Positions 33,856 to 42,070 of a DNA stretch of 42,869 nt are shown piece after piece. How positions within the stretch are numbered: position 1 is the stretch's first letter; each line of letters opens with the position of its first letter. The DNA is from Nitrospirae bacterium CG2_30_70_394 (GTDB lineage Bacteria > CG2-30-53-67 > CG2-30-70-394). Where the stretch lies: the NCBI GenBank assembly GCA_001873295.1, contig MNYW01000182.1:1-42869 (forward strand), written 5' to 3'. The position numbers and the translations under genes are program-made. A model generated the notes under the pieces. That model worked only from the letters and a program-made list of their open reading frames with translations, was not told where the DNA came from and did not search any database.

Positions 33856-34020
33856 CGATTTCTTCTTCTCAAGCAAGCCCCGAAAACAAACCATAACTTT
33901 GCCTTTCGGCGTCTACAAAGGCCCACTTCAGGGGGGAGAGCCTAAAAACCCAAGAACGATTCTTCATAATCTTGAATAGCCTGTAGTAACAACGTCTTAT
34001 GAACATAAACAGAAATGTCT
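33856..34020 (-). promoter_or_regulatory. AT-rich structured leader or promoter of the SRPBCC gene
   Basis: This is the most AT-rich patch in the window. Two perfect small hairpins are present: GCCTTT-N10-AAAGGC (33901-33922) and AAGAA-CGA-TTCTT (33952-33964). On the coding strand the latter is followed by GGGTTTTTAGG, which looks like a weak intrinsic terminator inside the leader. No known riboswitch class could be matched. From 34021 to 34191 I see no other structure apart from a possible gcvPA -10 element. Confidence 0.45.
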
Positions 34021-34176
34021 GCTGACCGCTTCGGAACTCATGGATGCGTTCGGATGAGCCCACGGAAGTCCCCTTCGGCAACCCGCCGAGCAGGCTCCAC
34101 CGACCCTTGATCGGCCCGCCTGATCCCTCTGCCGCCACCCTAACGGTCCGCCCTTTCCACCCCCCCTCCGCGGCGC

Positions 34177-34182
34177 TACCAT
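34177..34182 (+). promoter_or_regulatory. Possible extended -10 element of gcvPA
   Basis: GCTACCAT lies 10-15 nt before the gcvPA ATG. If used, transcription would begin only a few bases before the start codon. No -35 box and no ribosome site are visible. No glycine-riboswitch-like aptamer is seen upstream. Confidence 0.25.
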
Positions 34183-34191
34183 TTCGCCCCC

Positions 34192-35523
34192 ATGCCGTAC
34201 CTCGCCACCACCGCCGCCGACCGTGTGGCCATGCTCGCCGCGGTCGGTGCCAGCGACTGCGACGCCCTCTTCGCCTCGATTCCGGCGCGCCTGCGCACCT
34301 CCCAACCCCTGGCACTGCCGCAGCCCCTGGCGGAGCTCGACCTGCACCGCCACCTGCTCGAGCTGGCGCGGCAAAACCGCGGCGCGGAGCTTCTCTGTTT
34401 TGCCGGCGGTGGCGCCTACGACCACGCGATCCCGGCGGCGGTAGACGCCCTGGTGGCGCGCGGCGAGCTCCTCACCGCCTACACCCCGTACCAGCCAGAG
34501 ATCAGCCAGGGGAGCTTGGCGATCACCTTCGAGTTTCAGACCCTCATCGCCCGCCTCACCGGCCTACCGGTGGCCAACGCCGGCATGTACGACGGTGCCT
34601 CCGCGTTGGCCGAGGCGTGCCTCATGGCCCTGCGCACCAGCCACCGCAACCGGGTGGTGGTGGAGGCCTCCCTCCACCCCGACTGGCTGGCGGTGGCCCG
34701 CACCTACCTCGCGGGCAGTGGCGCCGAGATCGTGGTCGCACCCGGCGACGCGGCGGTCGCGGCGCTGGACGAGACCGTGGCCTGCCTGGTGGTCCAAACC
34801 CCAGACTTTCTCGGCCGCGCCCGCGACCTCACCGGCTGGGGCGCGGCCGCCCACGCGGCCGGCTCCCTGCTCCTCACCGCCTGCGACCCCCTCGCCCTGG
34901 CGCTCCTCAAGCCGCCGGCCGACTGGGGCGCGGACATCGCGGTGGGCGAGTGCCAACCCCTGGGGCTGCCGCTCGCCTTCGGCGGCCCCTACCTCGGCTA
35001 CCTCGCGGCCACCACGGAGCTGGTGCGCCAGATGCCCGGCCGCCTGGTGGGACGCACCGTCGATTGCCACGGCAACCCCGGCTACGTCCTCACCCTACAG
35101 GCCCGCGAGCAGCACATCCGGCGGGCGCGCGCCACCTCCAACATCTGCTCTAACCAGGCCCTCATGGCCGCCCGCGCCACCATCCACACGGCCCTCCTCG
35201 GCCCCGCGGGGCTGGCGCGGGTGGCGGCCGCCTGCGCCGAGGGCGGAGCCCGCCTGCGCACCGCGCTGCTAGCGATCGACGGGGTCGAGGCGGTGGGCGA
35301 GCCACCCCACTTCCGGGAGTTCGCCGTGCGCCTGCCGGTGGCGGCGGAAGAGTTCGTCGCGACGCTTGCCAAGCGCGGCCTGCTCGCCGGCGTCCCACTC
35401 GCGCGCTGGGACGCGGACCGCCCCAACGACCTGCTCGTCGCGGTCACCGAAAAGCGCAGCGAAGCAGAGCTGGCGGCCTACGTGGCCGCCGCCCGTGCCG
35501 CCTGTACGGAGCTGGGCCGCTGA
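34192..35523 (+). CDS. gcvPA: Glycine dehydrogenase (aminomethyl-transferring) subunit 1
   Basis: The N-terminal half of the split glycine-cleavage P-protein, which with subunit 2 decarboxylates glycine onto the lipoyl arm of the H-protein. The 443 residues contain FAGGGAYDHAIPAAVDALV, TAYTPYQPEISQGSLAITFEFQT, NAGMYDGASALAEA and RRARATSNICSNQALMA. No Shine-Dalgarno is visible before the ATG. The stop shares one base with the gcvPB start (TGATG). Genes for the T- and H-proteins are not in this window. Confidence 0.96.
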   Translation: MPYLATTAADRVAMLAAVGASDCDALFASIPARLRTSQPLALPQPLAELDLHRHLLELARQNRGAELLCFAGGGAYDHAIPAAVDALVARGELLTAYTPYQPEISQGSLAITFEFQTLIARLTGLPVANAGMYDGASALAEACLMALRTSHRNRVVVEASLHPDWLAVARTYLAGSGAEIVVAPGDAAVAALDETVACLVVQTPDFLGRARDLTGWGAAAHAAGSLLLTACDPLALALLKPPADWGADIAVGECQPLGLPLAFGGPYLGYLAATTELVRQMPGRLVGRTVDCHGNPGYVLTLQAREQHIRRARATSNICSNQALMAARATIHTALLGPAGLARVAAACAEGGARLRTALLAIDGVEAVGEPPHFREFAVRLPVAAEEFVATLAKRGLLAGVPLARWDADRPNDLLVAVTEKRSEAELAAYVAAARAACTELGR

Positions 35524-37022
35524 TGGAGAGCCTGTTCGCCCACCACCGCCCCGGCCAGGCCGGCTGCCGGCTGCTTGCCGAGACCCTACCCACCACCAGC
35601 GCTACCATCCCCGCGTCCCTGCGCCGCGGGGCCCTGCCGCCCCTGGCCGAGGTCTCCGAACCCGAGGTGGTCCGCCACTACACCCTGCTGTCGCAGCAGA
35701 ACCTGGCGGTGGACACCGCCTTCTACCCCTTGGGCTCGTGCACCATGAAGCACAACCCGCGGGTGAACGAGTGGGCCGCGGCCCTGCCCGGGTTCGCCGA
35801 CCTTCACCCCCACTGTCCGCCACCCCTCGCGCAGGGCGCGCTGCGCCTCATGGTCGAGCTGGAACGGATGCTCGCCGAGATCACCGGCATGGCCGCCTGC
35901 ACCCTGCAACCGGCGGCCGGCGCCCACGGCGAGTTCACCGCCATGGCGATCGTGCGCGCCTACTTCGAAAGCCGCGGCGAGCAGCGCACCACGGTCCTCG
36001 TCCCCGACTCCGCCCACGGCACCAACCCCGCCTCGGCGCGGATGGCCGGCTTTCAGGTGGAGGAGATCCCCTCCACCGCAGGAGGGACCATCGACCTCGC
36101 CGCCCTCGCCCAGCGCATTGGCCCGGACACCGCGGCGATGATGGTCACCAACCCCAACACCCTCGGCCTGTTCGAGGGCGAGATCGACCGCGTTGCCGCG
36201 CTGCTCCACGACCACGGGGCGCTGCTCTACATGGACGGCGCCAACCTCAACGCCATCCTCGGCAAGGTGCGGCCGGGGGAGATCGGCTTCGACCTCGTCC
36301 ACCTCAACCTGCACAAGACCTTTTCCACCCCGCACGGCGGCGGTGGGCCGGGAAGCGGCCCGGTGGCGGTGCGCGCCGCCCTCGCCCCCTTCCTCCCGAC
36401 CCCGCGGCCGGTGGCCGGCGACGACGGCGTCATCGCGTGGGCGCAACCCCCCCACTCCATCGGCCGCCTGCTAGCCGCCCACGGCAACTTCGGGGTGCTG
36501 GTCCGCGCCTACAGCTACCTCCGCGCCCTCGGCGCCGCGGGGCTGACGCGGGTGAGTGAGCAGGCGGTCCTCAACGCCAACTACCTGCGCGTGCAGATCG
36601 GCGATGTGCTGCCGCTGGCCTACGCCGCCCCCTTCCTCCACGAGTGCGTCTTCACCGCCAAGGAGCTCAAGCGCACCACCGGCTGCACCGCCTTGGACGT
36701 CGCCAAGGGGCTCATCGACCAAGGGATCCACCCGCCCACCATCTACTTCCCGCTGATTGCCAAGGAGGCCTTGATGGTGGAACCCACGGAGACCGAATCG
36801 CGCGCCACCCTCGACGCCGCCGCTGCCGCCTTCCGCGCCGTCGTCCGCCTCGCCCACGACGAACCCGAGACCCTCCACACCGCCCCCCACACCACGACCC
36901 TCGCCCACCTCGACGACACCCTCGCCGCCCGCCGGCCGATCCTGGTGGAGCCGACCGCGACGCGTGAGCCGTCACCCGCTCTCTCACCGCCCCCCCGGAG
37001 CCTGCCGTCTGCCGGCGGGTGA
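35523..37022 (+). CDS. gcvPB: Glycine dehydrogenase (aminomethyl-transferring) subunit 2
   Basis: The PLP-binding half of the split P-protein. Motifs are FYPLGSCTMKHNPRVNEW, QPAAGAHGEFTAM, DSAHGTNPASARMAGF, MVTNPNTLGLFE, YMDGANLNAILG and the PLP-lysine segment HLNLHKTFSTPHGGGGPGSGP. Later come CTALDVAKGLIDQGIHPPTIYFPL and EPTETESRATLDA. The 499 residues end in a Pro/Ser-rich tail (TREPSPALSPPPRSLPSAGG) beyond the usual end. Translational coupling to gcvPA supports 1:1 assembly. Confidence 0.97.
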   Translation: MESLFAHHRPGQAGCRLLAETLPTTSATIPASLRRGALPPLAEVSEPEVVRHYTLLSQQNLAVDTAFYPLGSCTMKHNPRVNEWAAALPGFADLHPHCPPPLAQGALRLMVELERMLAEITGMAACTLQPAAGAHGEFTAMAIVRAYFESRGEQRTTVLVPDSAHGTNPASARMAGFQVEEIPSTAGGTIDLAALAQRIGPDTAAMMVTNPNTLGLFEGEIDRVAALLHDHGALLYMDGANLNAILGKVRPGEIGFDLVHLNLHKTFSTPHGGGGPGSGPVAVRAALAPFLPTPRPVAGDDGVIAWAQPPHSIGRLLAAHGNFGVLVRAYSYLRALGAAGLTRVSEQAVLNANYLRVQIGDVLPLAYAAPFLHECVFTAKELKRTTGCTALDVAKGLIDQGIHPPTIYFPLIAKEALMVEPTETESRATLDAAAAAFRAVVRLAHDEPETLHTAPHTTTLAHLDDTLAARRPILVEPTATREPSPALSPPPRSLPSAGG

Positions 37023-37324
37023 GGCCACCCGCCCCCCGGCCTGGTGGCGAGCGGGGCGTCGCGTCGCGATCACCCAGAGGCCACGGCGCCAGCCCGCCCA
37101 TGGCCCCCAGGACCGGCGGCAACCGCGCGGCGAGGCCGACTCCCCCCGCGGGGGAACGACCGGACGGGGGGCTAGCCCCATCCCAACCCCAGACAAGAAC
37201 CCCCCTGTGCAAACCCCGTGGGGAGTCACCACCTAGGTCGAGCGGCAAGAGGCCGACCGCCGGCTGGGGCTCCCGCTGAAGCAGGACAGAGTAAAGACCT
37301 GACCCTCTTGTTCGTGGAGCCCCT
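37023..37324. other. Intergenic region with long inverted repeat
   Basis: No gene is seen. GACTCCCC (37138-37145) and GGGGAGTC (37220-37227) form a perfect 8-bp inverted repeat about 90 nt across. Inside and beside it are a CCCCCGCGGGGG palindrome (37143-37154) and CCCCGTGGGG. The ribosome site GGAG of the next gene is at 37316-37319. Confidence 0.4.
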
Positions 37325-38320
37325 ATGGACCTCACCACCACCTACCTCGGCATCCCCCTCCCCCACCCCTTCATCGCCGGCGCCTCGCCGCTTTCCGACG
37401 ACCTCGACACGGTGCGCCGTCTGGAGGACGCGGGCGCCGCGGCGATCACCCTGCGCTCGCTGTTTGTTGAGCAGCTCGACGCCGAGGGGCTTGCCACCCA
37501 CCGGGCGATGGACTCCATCGCCGGTGCCTCTGCCGAGGCGGCCACCTACCTCCCCGATCCGGACGACTTCCGCCTCGGCCCCGACGCCTACCTCGACCAC
37601 CTCCGGCGGGTGAAGGCGCACGTGGCGATTCCGGTCATCGCGTCTCTCAACGGCTGCCGCGCCGGTGGCTGGCTCGACTACGCCCGCAAGATCGCCGCGG
37701 CCGGCGCCGACGCCTTGGAGGTCAACCTCTACGATGTGGTCACCGACCCCGAGCGCTCCAGCGCCGGCGTGGAGGAGGAGCAACGCAAGATCGTGGCGAG
37801 CGTGGCCCAGCCGCTCGACATTCCGGTGGCGGTGAAGCTGTCGCCCTTCTACACCGGGCTGCCCGCCTTTGCCCGTCACCTGCAGCGCGCCGGGGCGGCG
37901 GGGATCGTCCTCTTCAACCGCTTCTTCGAGCCCGACCTCGATATCGAGGCGCTGGAGGTGACCCCCGGCCACACCCCCTCCCACTCAGGGCTGCTCCTGT
38001 TGCGCCTGCGCTGGTTGGCCATCCTGCGGCCGACCTTCACCGGCTCGCTCGCAGCGACCGGCGGGGTGCACACGGTGGACGACGCGGTGAAGGCGATCAT
38101 GGCGGGGGCCGATGCCATCCAACTGGTCACCTGCCTCCTGCGCGGGGGACCGGCCCGCCTGACCGAGCTCCGCGACGGCCTCGCCAGGTGGCTGGAGGCA
38201 CACGACTACGACCACCTTTCGCAGGCACGGGGCTCCATGGACCTCGCCCACTGCCCCCACCCCGCCGCCTACCGCCGCGCCCAGTACATGCGCCTGTTGC
38301 AGACGTGGAGTGGGGAGTGA
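37325..38320 (+). CDS. Dihydroorotate dehydrogenase-like FMN protein
   Basis: The 331-residue TIM-barrel protein resembles class-1 dihydroorotate dehydrogenases: YLGIPLPHPFIAGASPLSDD, IPVIASLNGCRAGGWLDYARKI, GADALEVNLYD, VAVKLSPFYTGL, GAAGIVLFNRFFEPDLD and the phosphate-binding region AATGGVHTVDDAVKAIMAGADAIQLVT. It belongs to a group usually called dihydroorotate-dehydrogenase-like. It is not assured to make orotate, because the Cys/Ser active-site loop cannot be placed with confidence and no pyrimidine genes are nearby. Such genes also occur next to oxidoreductase or acetate/pyruvate-metabolism genes. GGAG lies 6 nt before the ATG. It follows gcvPB after about 300 nt and probably has its own promoter. 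Confidence 0.85.
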   Translation: MDLTTTYLGIPLPHPFIAGASPLSDDLDTVRRLEDAGAAAITLRSLFVEQLDAEGLATHRAMDSIAGASAEAATYLPDPDDFRLGPDAYLDHLRRVKAHVAIPVIASLNGCRAGGWLDYARKIAAAGADALEVNLYDVVTDPERSSAGVEEEQRKIVASVAQPLDIPVAVKLSPFYTGLPAFARHLQRAGAAGIVLFNRFFEPDLDIEALEVTPGHTPSHSGLLLLRLRWLAILRPTFTGSLAATGGVHTVDDAVKAIMAGADAIQLVTCLLRGGPARLTELRDGLARWLEAHDYDHLSQARGSMDLAHCPHPAAYRRAQYMRLLQTWSGE

Positions 38321-38350
38321 GGGGCGGGGGAGACCGGTGAGGGGCGGGGG
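38317..38350. repeat. Direct repeat GTGAGGGGCGGGGG (two copies)
   Basis: The 14-mer occurs at 38317-38330 and again at 38337-38350, so the copies are 20 nt apart. The first overlaps the stop codon of the flavoprotein gene. It may be a simple slippage duplication. Confidence 0.5.
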
Positions 38351-38468
38351 CCAGGCGCGCGGATCTGGCGCCGGCGCCGGAGGAGGGACCGCCTTGCCGG
38401 CCGCGCCGATCCGGTCTGCCGCGCGGCTGACCCCCCCCGGCCAGGGGGACCACGCGGCGCGCGGCGGG

Positions 38469-38527
38469 GTGAACCTCTCCCCCGAGGGGTCCCCCTCCGG
38501 GCGCAAGCCCGCTGCTTCTCGGTTCAC
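38469..38527. other. Structured element: closed multi-stem fold between convergent genes
   Basis: GTGAACC (38469-38475) and GGTTCAC (38521-38527) pair perfectly and enclose two further hairpins: CCCC-GA-GGGG (38480-38489) and CGGGC-GCAA-GCCCG (38498-38511, a GNRA-type tetraloop on the plus strand). Together they make a compact three-way-junction shape of 59 nt. It lies 150 nt after the flavoprotein gene and 24 nt before the end of the HEAT gene, so it could be a bidirectional terminator or a small structured RNA. Confidence 0.5.
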
Positions 38528-38550
38528 GATCGACCCCGTGCGACCGACTC

Positions 38551-38952
38551 CTACGCCGCCGCGCGCGCTCGGATCATCGCCATCGCCTCCTCGGCGAGGA
38601 CCACCACGTCCGGGTGGGGGTCAGCGCGGAGCGGGGTGAGCAGGTCGAGGTGGCGTAGCTCGCCGACCAGGCCAAGGAGGTAGGCGGCGTCGCCGCGCAG
38701 GGTGGCGCCGTCGGCAAGCAGGTGGGGGAGGAGGGCCTCGGCCAGGGCGGGCAGGCCGCCGTTCGCCTCCTTTTGCAACACCTCCACCGCCGCCACCGCC
38801 CCAATCCGCACCCGCACCCGCTCGTCCGCCACCAGCCCGGCCAACAACGGCGCCTGGTGCGGCTCCTGACGGACCAGCGCCAGGACGTTCTCCAAAAGGC
38901 CGTCGGCGAGGCCGTCGGCGAGCATCGGGGTGAGGGTGGTGTCGGGGTGCAT
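38551..38952 (-). CDS. Small HEAT-repeat protein
   Basis: The 133-residue product is almost all alpha-helical, with repeating units such as APLLAGLVADERVRVRIGAVAAVEVLQ, LLPHLLADGATLRGDAAYLLGLVG and LLTPLRADPHPDVVVLAEEAMAMI that fit three to four HEAT repeats. No signal peptide is seen, so it is probably a cytoplasmic protein-protein adaptor. I start it at MHPDTTLTPMLADG; the ORF-track extension is Arg/Pro-rich. It is divergent from hupS with a 218-nt gap, so it may share hydrogenase control and help in assembly or export, but that is inference from position. No specific family name can be given. Confidence 0.75.
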   Translation of the reverse strand: MHPDTTLTPMLADGLADGLLENVLALVRQEPHQAPLLAGLVADERVRVRIGAVAAVEVLQKEANGGLPALAEALLPHLLADGATLRGDAAYLLGLVGELRHLDLLTPLRADPHPDVVVLAEEAMAMIRARAAA

Positions 38953-39008
38953 GGGCGACCAACGGGGCGCCGCGGCCGGTGGAGGCGGGCGATCTCGGCT
39001 CTGCCGGC

Positions 39009-39045
39009 GGGCGCGCCAGTGTGCCAGCCGCCCGCCCGCGCGCCC
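39009..39045. promoter_or_regulatory. 8-bp inverted repeat upstream of the hup promoter
   Basis: GGGCGCGC and GCGCGCCC are perfect inverted repeats around 21 nt, ending 54 nt before the -24/-12 promoter-like element of hupS. The position would suit an activator site or a leader hairpin of the divergent HEAT gene. No known motif was recognised. Confidence 0.3.
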
Positions 39046-39098
39046 AGGGCGGGGGGCCCAACCGTGACCGGATGGCCGTGGCGCGTCCCACCGGCGCA

Positions 39099-39114
39099 TG
39101 GCTAATCTTCTGCT
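39099..39114 (+). promoter_or_regulatory. Sigma-54 type -24/-12 promoter of hupSLC
   Basis: TGGCTAATCTTCTGCT has the GG and GC dinucleotides at the exact 12-nt offset of sigma-54 promoters (consensus TGGCACG-N4-TTGCA). It lies 57 nt before the hupS ATG. Sigma-54 control of uptake-hydrogenase genes by NtrC-type activators is known in several proteobacteria. Confidence 0.5.
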
Positions 39115-39170
39115 AAGTTGGGGAGCGGCGCGCGACGCGGGAGCACCCACCGATTCTCAGGGAGGTAGCC

Positions 39171-40247
39171 ATGGATGGGAACGAGACCTTCTACACGGTG
39201 ATGCGGCGCCACGGCATCAGCCGGCGTAGCTTTCTGAAGTTCTGCGCGGTGACCGCCGCCACCCTCGGCCTGCCGCCGGGGGCGGCGACGAAGATCGCCG
39301 AGGCGTTGGAAAGCCAGCCGCGCACCCCAGTGATCTGGCTCCACGGCCTGGAGTGCACCTGCTGCTCCGAGTCGTTCATCCGCTCCGCCCACCCCCTGGC
39401 GAAGGACGTGGTGCTGTCGATGATCTCGCTCGATTACGACGACACGATCATGGCCGCCGCCGGCGACCAGGCAGAGGAGATCCTCGAGCAGACCATCGCC
39501 AAGTACGACGGCCGCTACATCCTCGCCTGCGAGGGCAACCCGCCGCTCGGCAACGACGGCATGTACTGCATCCAGGCCGGGCGGCCGTACCTGGAGAAGC
39601 TGCGCCACATGGCCGACCACTGCCAGGCGATCATCGCCTGGGGGTCGTGCGCCTCGTGGGGGTGTGTGCAGGCGGCGAAGCCGAACCCGACCCATGCGGT
39701 GCCGATCCACCAGGTGATCCACGACAAGCCGATCGTGAAGGTCCCCGGCTGCCCGCCGATCGCCGAGGTGATGACCGGGGTGATCACCTACCTGGTCACC
39801 TTCGGCCGTTTGCCCGAGCTCGACCGCCAGGGCAGGCCGCTGATGTTCTACGGCCAGCGCCTCCACGATAAGTGCTACCGCCGGCCCCACTTCGACGCCG
39901 GCCAGTACGTCGAGAAGTTCGACGACGAGGGGGCGCGCAAGGGGTACTGCCTCTACAAGATGGGGTGCAAGGGGCCGACTACCTACAACGCCTGCTCCAC
40001 CATCGGCTGGAACGGCGGCGTGTCGTGGCCGGTGGGCTCGGGCCACGGCTGCCTCGGCTGCGCCGAGGACAACTTCTGGGACAAGGGCTCCTTCTACGCG
40101 CCGGTGACGAACCTAGAGGTAACCGGCCAGGTGGAGGCGACCGCCGACCGGATCGGCAAGACCGCCGCCGGGGTGGTCGGGGCGGCCGTGGCGGTCCACG
40201 CCGCGGCAACCGTGGTGAGCCGGTTCGGCAAGCAGGAGGAGAACTGA
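39171..40247 (+). CDS. hupS: Uptake [NiFe] hydrogenase small subunit, oxygen-tolerant type
   Basis: The FeS subunit of a membrane-bound H2-oxidising hydrogenase, exported with its partner by the Tat system (signal [18 protein letters not shown]). The 358 residues contain [11 protein letters not shown] (Cys62, 64, 65), [11 protein letters not shown] (Cys160, 165) and VPGCPPI (Cys194). These are the four standard ligands of the proximal cluster plus the two extra cysteines typical of the [4Fe-3S] cluster of oxygen-tolerant group 1d enzymes. The medial/distal ligands are in [25 protein letters not shown] and [11 protein letters not shown]-terminal membrane anchor, [19 protein letters not shown], precedes the end. 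GGAGG lies just upstream of the ATG. The overall sequence is close to HyaA/HupS/HoxK proteins. Confidence 0.96.
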   Translation: MDGNETFYTVMRRHGISRRSFLKFCAVTAATLGLPPGAATKIAEALESQPRTPVIWLHGLECTCCSESFIRSAHPLAKDVVLSMISLDYDDTIMAAAGDQAEEILEQTIAKYDGRYILACEGNPPLGNDGMYCIQAGRPYLEKLRHMADHCQAIIAWGSCASWGCVQAAKPNPTHAVPIHQVIHDKPIVKVPGCPPIAEVMTGVITYLVTFGRLPELDRQGRPLMFYGQRLHDKCYRRPHFDAGQYVEKFDDEGARKGYCLYKMGCKGPTTYNACSTIGWNGGVSWPVGSGHGCLGCAEDNFWDKGSFYAPVTNLEVTGQVEATADRIGKTAAGVVGAAVAVHAAATVVSRFGKQEEN

Positions 40248-40248
40248 G

Positions 40249-42042
40249 ATGGCGACCCGACAGACCGCGAATGGATTTGCGCTCGATGACACCGGCCGGC
40301 GGGTGGTGGTCGATCCGATCTGCCGCATCGAGGGCCACCTGCGCATTGAGGTGAACGTCGACGACCAGAACGTGATCCGCAACGCCGTCTCCACCGGCAA
40401 CATGTGGCGCGGCATCGAGATCATCCTGCAGGGGCGCGACCCGCGCGACGCCTGGGCCTTCACCCAGCGCATCTGCGGCGTGTGCACCGCCGTTCACGCC
40501 CTGGTGTCGGTGCGCGCGGTGGAGGACGCCCTGGGGATTGCCATCCCGGAGAACGCCAACACCATCCGCAACCTGATGATGATGGCCCAGTACGCCCAGG
40601 ACCACCTGGTCCACTTCTACCACCTCCACGCCCTCGACTGGGTGGACGTGGTCTCCGCCCTCTCCGCCGACCCGAAGCAAACCGCGGAGCTGGCCCAATC
40701 GATCTCGCCGTGGCCGAAGGCTTCGGTGGGCTACTTCCGCGACGTCCAGAACCGGGTGCGGAAGTTCGTCGAGTCCGGCCAGCTCGGCCCCTTCCAGAAC
40801 GCCTACTGGGGCCACCCCGCCTACAAGCTGCCGCCGGTGGCGAACCTCATGGCGGTCGCCCACTACCTGGAGGCCCTCGATTTTCAGAAGGAGATCGTCA
40901 AGATCCACACCGTCTTCGGCGGCCGCAACCCGCACCCCAACTGGATCGTGGGCGGGATGCCGTGCGCGATCAACGTCGACGACGCGGGCGCGGTGGGGGC
41001 GATCAACATGGAGCGCCTCAACCTGGTCGCGTCGATCATCGACCAGTCGATCGACTTCATCGACCAGGTCTACCTCCCCGACCTCAAGGCGGTCGCCTCG
41101 TTCTACAAAGACTGGGGCTACGGCGGTGGCCTGTCGGCGAAGAACTGCCTCGCCTACGGCGAGTTCCCGGAGCGGGCCAACGACTGGAGCTGGCAGAACC
41201 TCCGCCTCCCCTCCGGGGCGATCCTCGACGGCGACCTCTCCACGGTCCACGACGTCGACCTCAAAGACCCGGAGCAGATCCGCGAGTTCGTGAACCACTC
41301 GTGGTACCGCTACCCGGACGAGGCGCAGGGGCTCCACCCGTGGGACGGGATCACCGAGCCGAACTTCGAGCTCGGGGAGCACACCAAGGGGACGAAGACC
41401 GCCATCCAGAACCTCGACGAGCAGGGCAAGTACTCGTGGCTGAAGGCGCCGCGCTGGCGCGGCCACGCCATGGAGGTTGGCCCGCTGGCGCGCTACATCG
41501 TCGCCTACGCCCGCGGTCACGAGCAGATCCGCGCCCAGGTGGACTCCCTCCTCCACGACCTCGGCCTGCCAATCACCGCGCTCTTCTCCACCCTCGGCCG
41601 CACCGCCGCTCGCGGCCTCGAGTGCTCCTACGCCGCCCACCTCATGCGCGACGAGTTCAACAAGCTGATCGCGGCGATCCGCAACGGCGACACCGCTACC
41701 GCCAACATGGACACCTGGGAGCCTTCGAGCTGGCCGGCGGAGGCGAAGGGCGCGGGCGCGGGCGAGGCACCGCGCGGCGCGCTCGGCCACTGGATCCAGA
41801 TCAAGGAGACGAAGATCGCCAACTACCAGGCGGTGGTCCCCACCACCTGGAACGCCTCACCGCGCGACCCGTCGGGGCAGATCGGCGCCTACGAGGCGGC
41901 GCTGTTGGGCACCCCGATGGCCGATCCCGCCAAGCCCCTGGAGATCCTCCGCACCATCCACAGCTTCGACCCGTGCCTCGCCTGCGCCGCCCACGTACTG
42001 AGTCCGGACGACCAGGAGCTGGCGGTCATCAAGGTGCGCTAA
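40249..42042 (+). CDS. hupL: Uptake [NiFe] hydrogenase large subunit
   Basis: The catalytic subunit that holds the NiFe(CN)2CO centre and splits H2. The 597 residues have the two Ni-binding pairs RICGVC (Cys76, Cys79) and DPCLAC (Cys576, Cys579). A 15-residue C-terminal extension after AAH ([15 protein letters not shown]) would be removed by a specific endopeptidase during maturation. Other blocks are [15 protein letters not shown] and [27 protein letters not shown]. It begins 1 nt after the hupS stop and ends 28 nt before hupC. The maturation genes are expected beyond the right edge. Confidence 0.97.
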   Translation: MATRQTANGFALDDTGRRVVVDPICRIEGHLRIEVNVDDQNVIRNAVSTGNMWRGIEIILQGRDPRDAWAFTQRICGVCTAVHALVSVRAVEDALGIAIPENANTIRNLMMMAQYAQDHLVHFYHLHALDWVDVVSALSADPKQTAELAQSISPWPKASVGYFRDVQNRVRKFVESGQLGPFQNAYWGHPAYKLPPVANLMAVAHYLEALDFQKEIVKIHTVFGGRNPHPNWIVGGMPCAINVDDAGAVGAINMERLNLVASIIDQSIDFIDQVYLPDLKAVASFYKDWGYGGGLSAKNCLAYGEFPERANDWSWQNLRLPSGAILDGDLSTVHDVDLKDPEQIREFVNHSWYRYPDEAQGLHPWDGITEPNFELGEHTKGTKTAIQNLDEQGKYSWLKAPRWRGHAMEVGPLARYIVAYARGHEQIRAQVDSLLHDLGLPITALFSTLGRTAARGLECSYAAHLMRDEFNKLIAAIRNGDTATANMDTWEPSSWPAEAKGAGAGEAPRGALGHWIQIKETKIANYQAVVPTTWNASPRDPSGQIGAYEAALLGTPMADPAKPLEILRTIHSFDPCLACAAHVLSPDDQELAVIKVR

Positions 42043-42070
42043 CGCCTCACCACGGCAAGGAGCCATCACC

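Noticed and set aside
33900-34191. Glycine or cyclic-di-GMP riboswitch upstream of gcvPA or the SRPBCC gene
   Set aside because: Short words such as GACGC and GGCAAAG occur but not in the order or pairing of those aptamers.
33869-34315. 148-aa minus-strand frame in the AT-rich leader (ending QSYGLFSGLA)
   Set aside because: The start region is low-complexity and no ribosome site precedes the internal Met codons; the segment is better explained as a leader.
38317-38350. Direct repeat as an attachment site
   Set aside because: Only 14 nt, low-complexity, next to no integrase or tRNA; more likely slippage.
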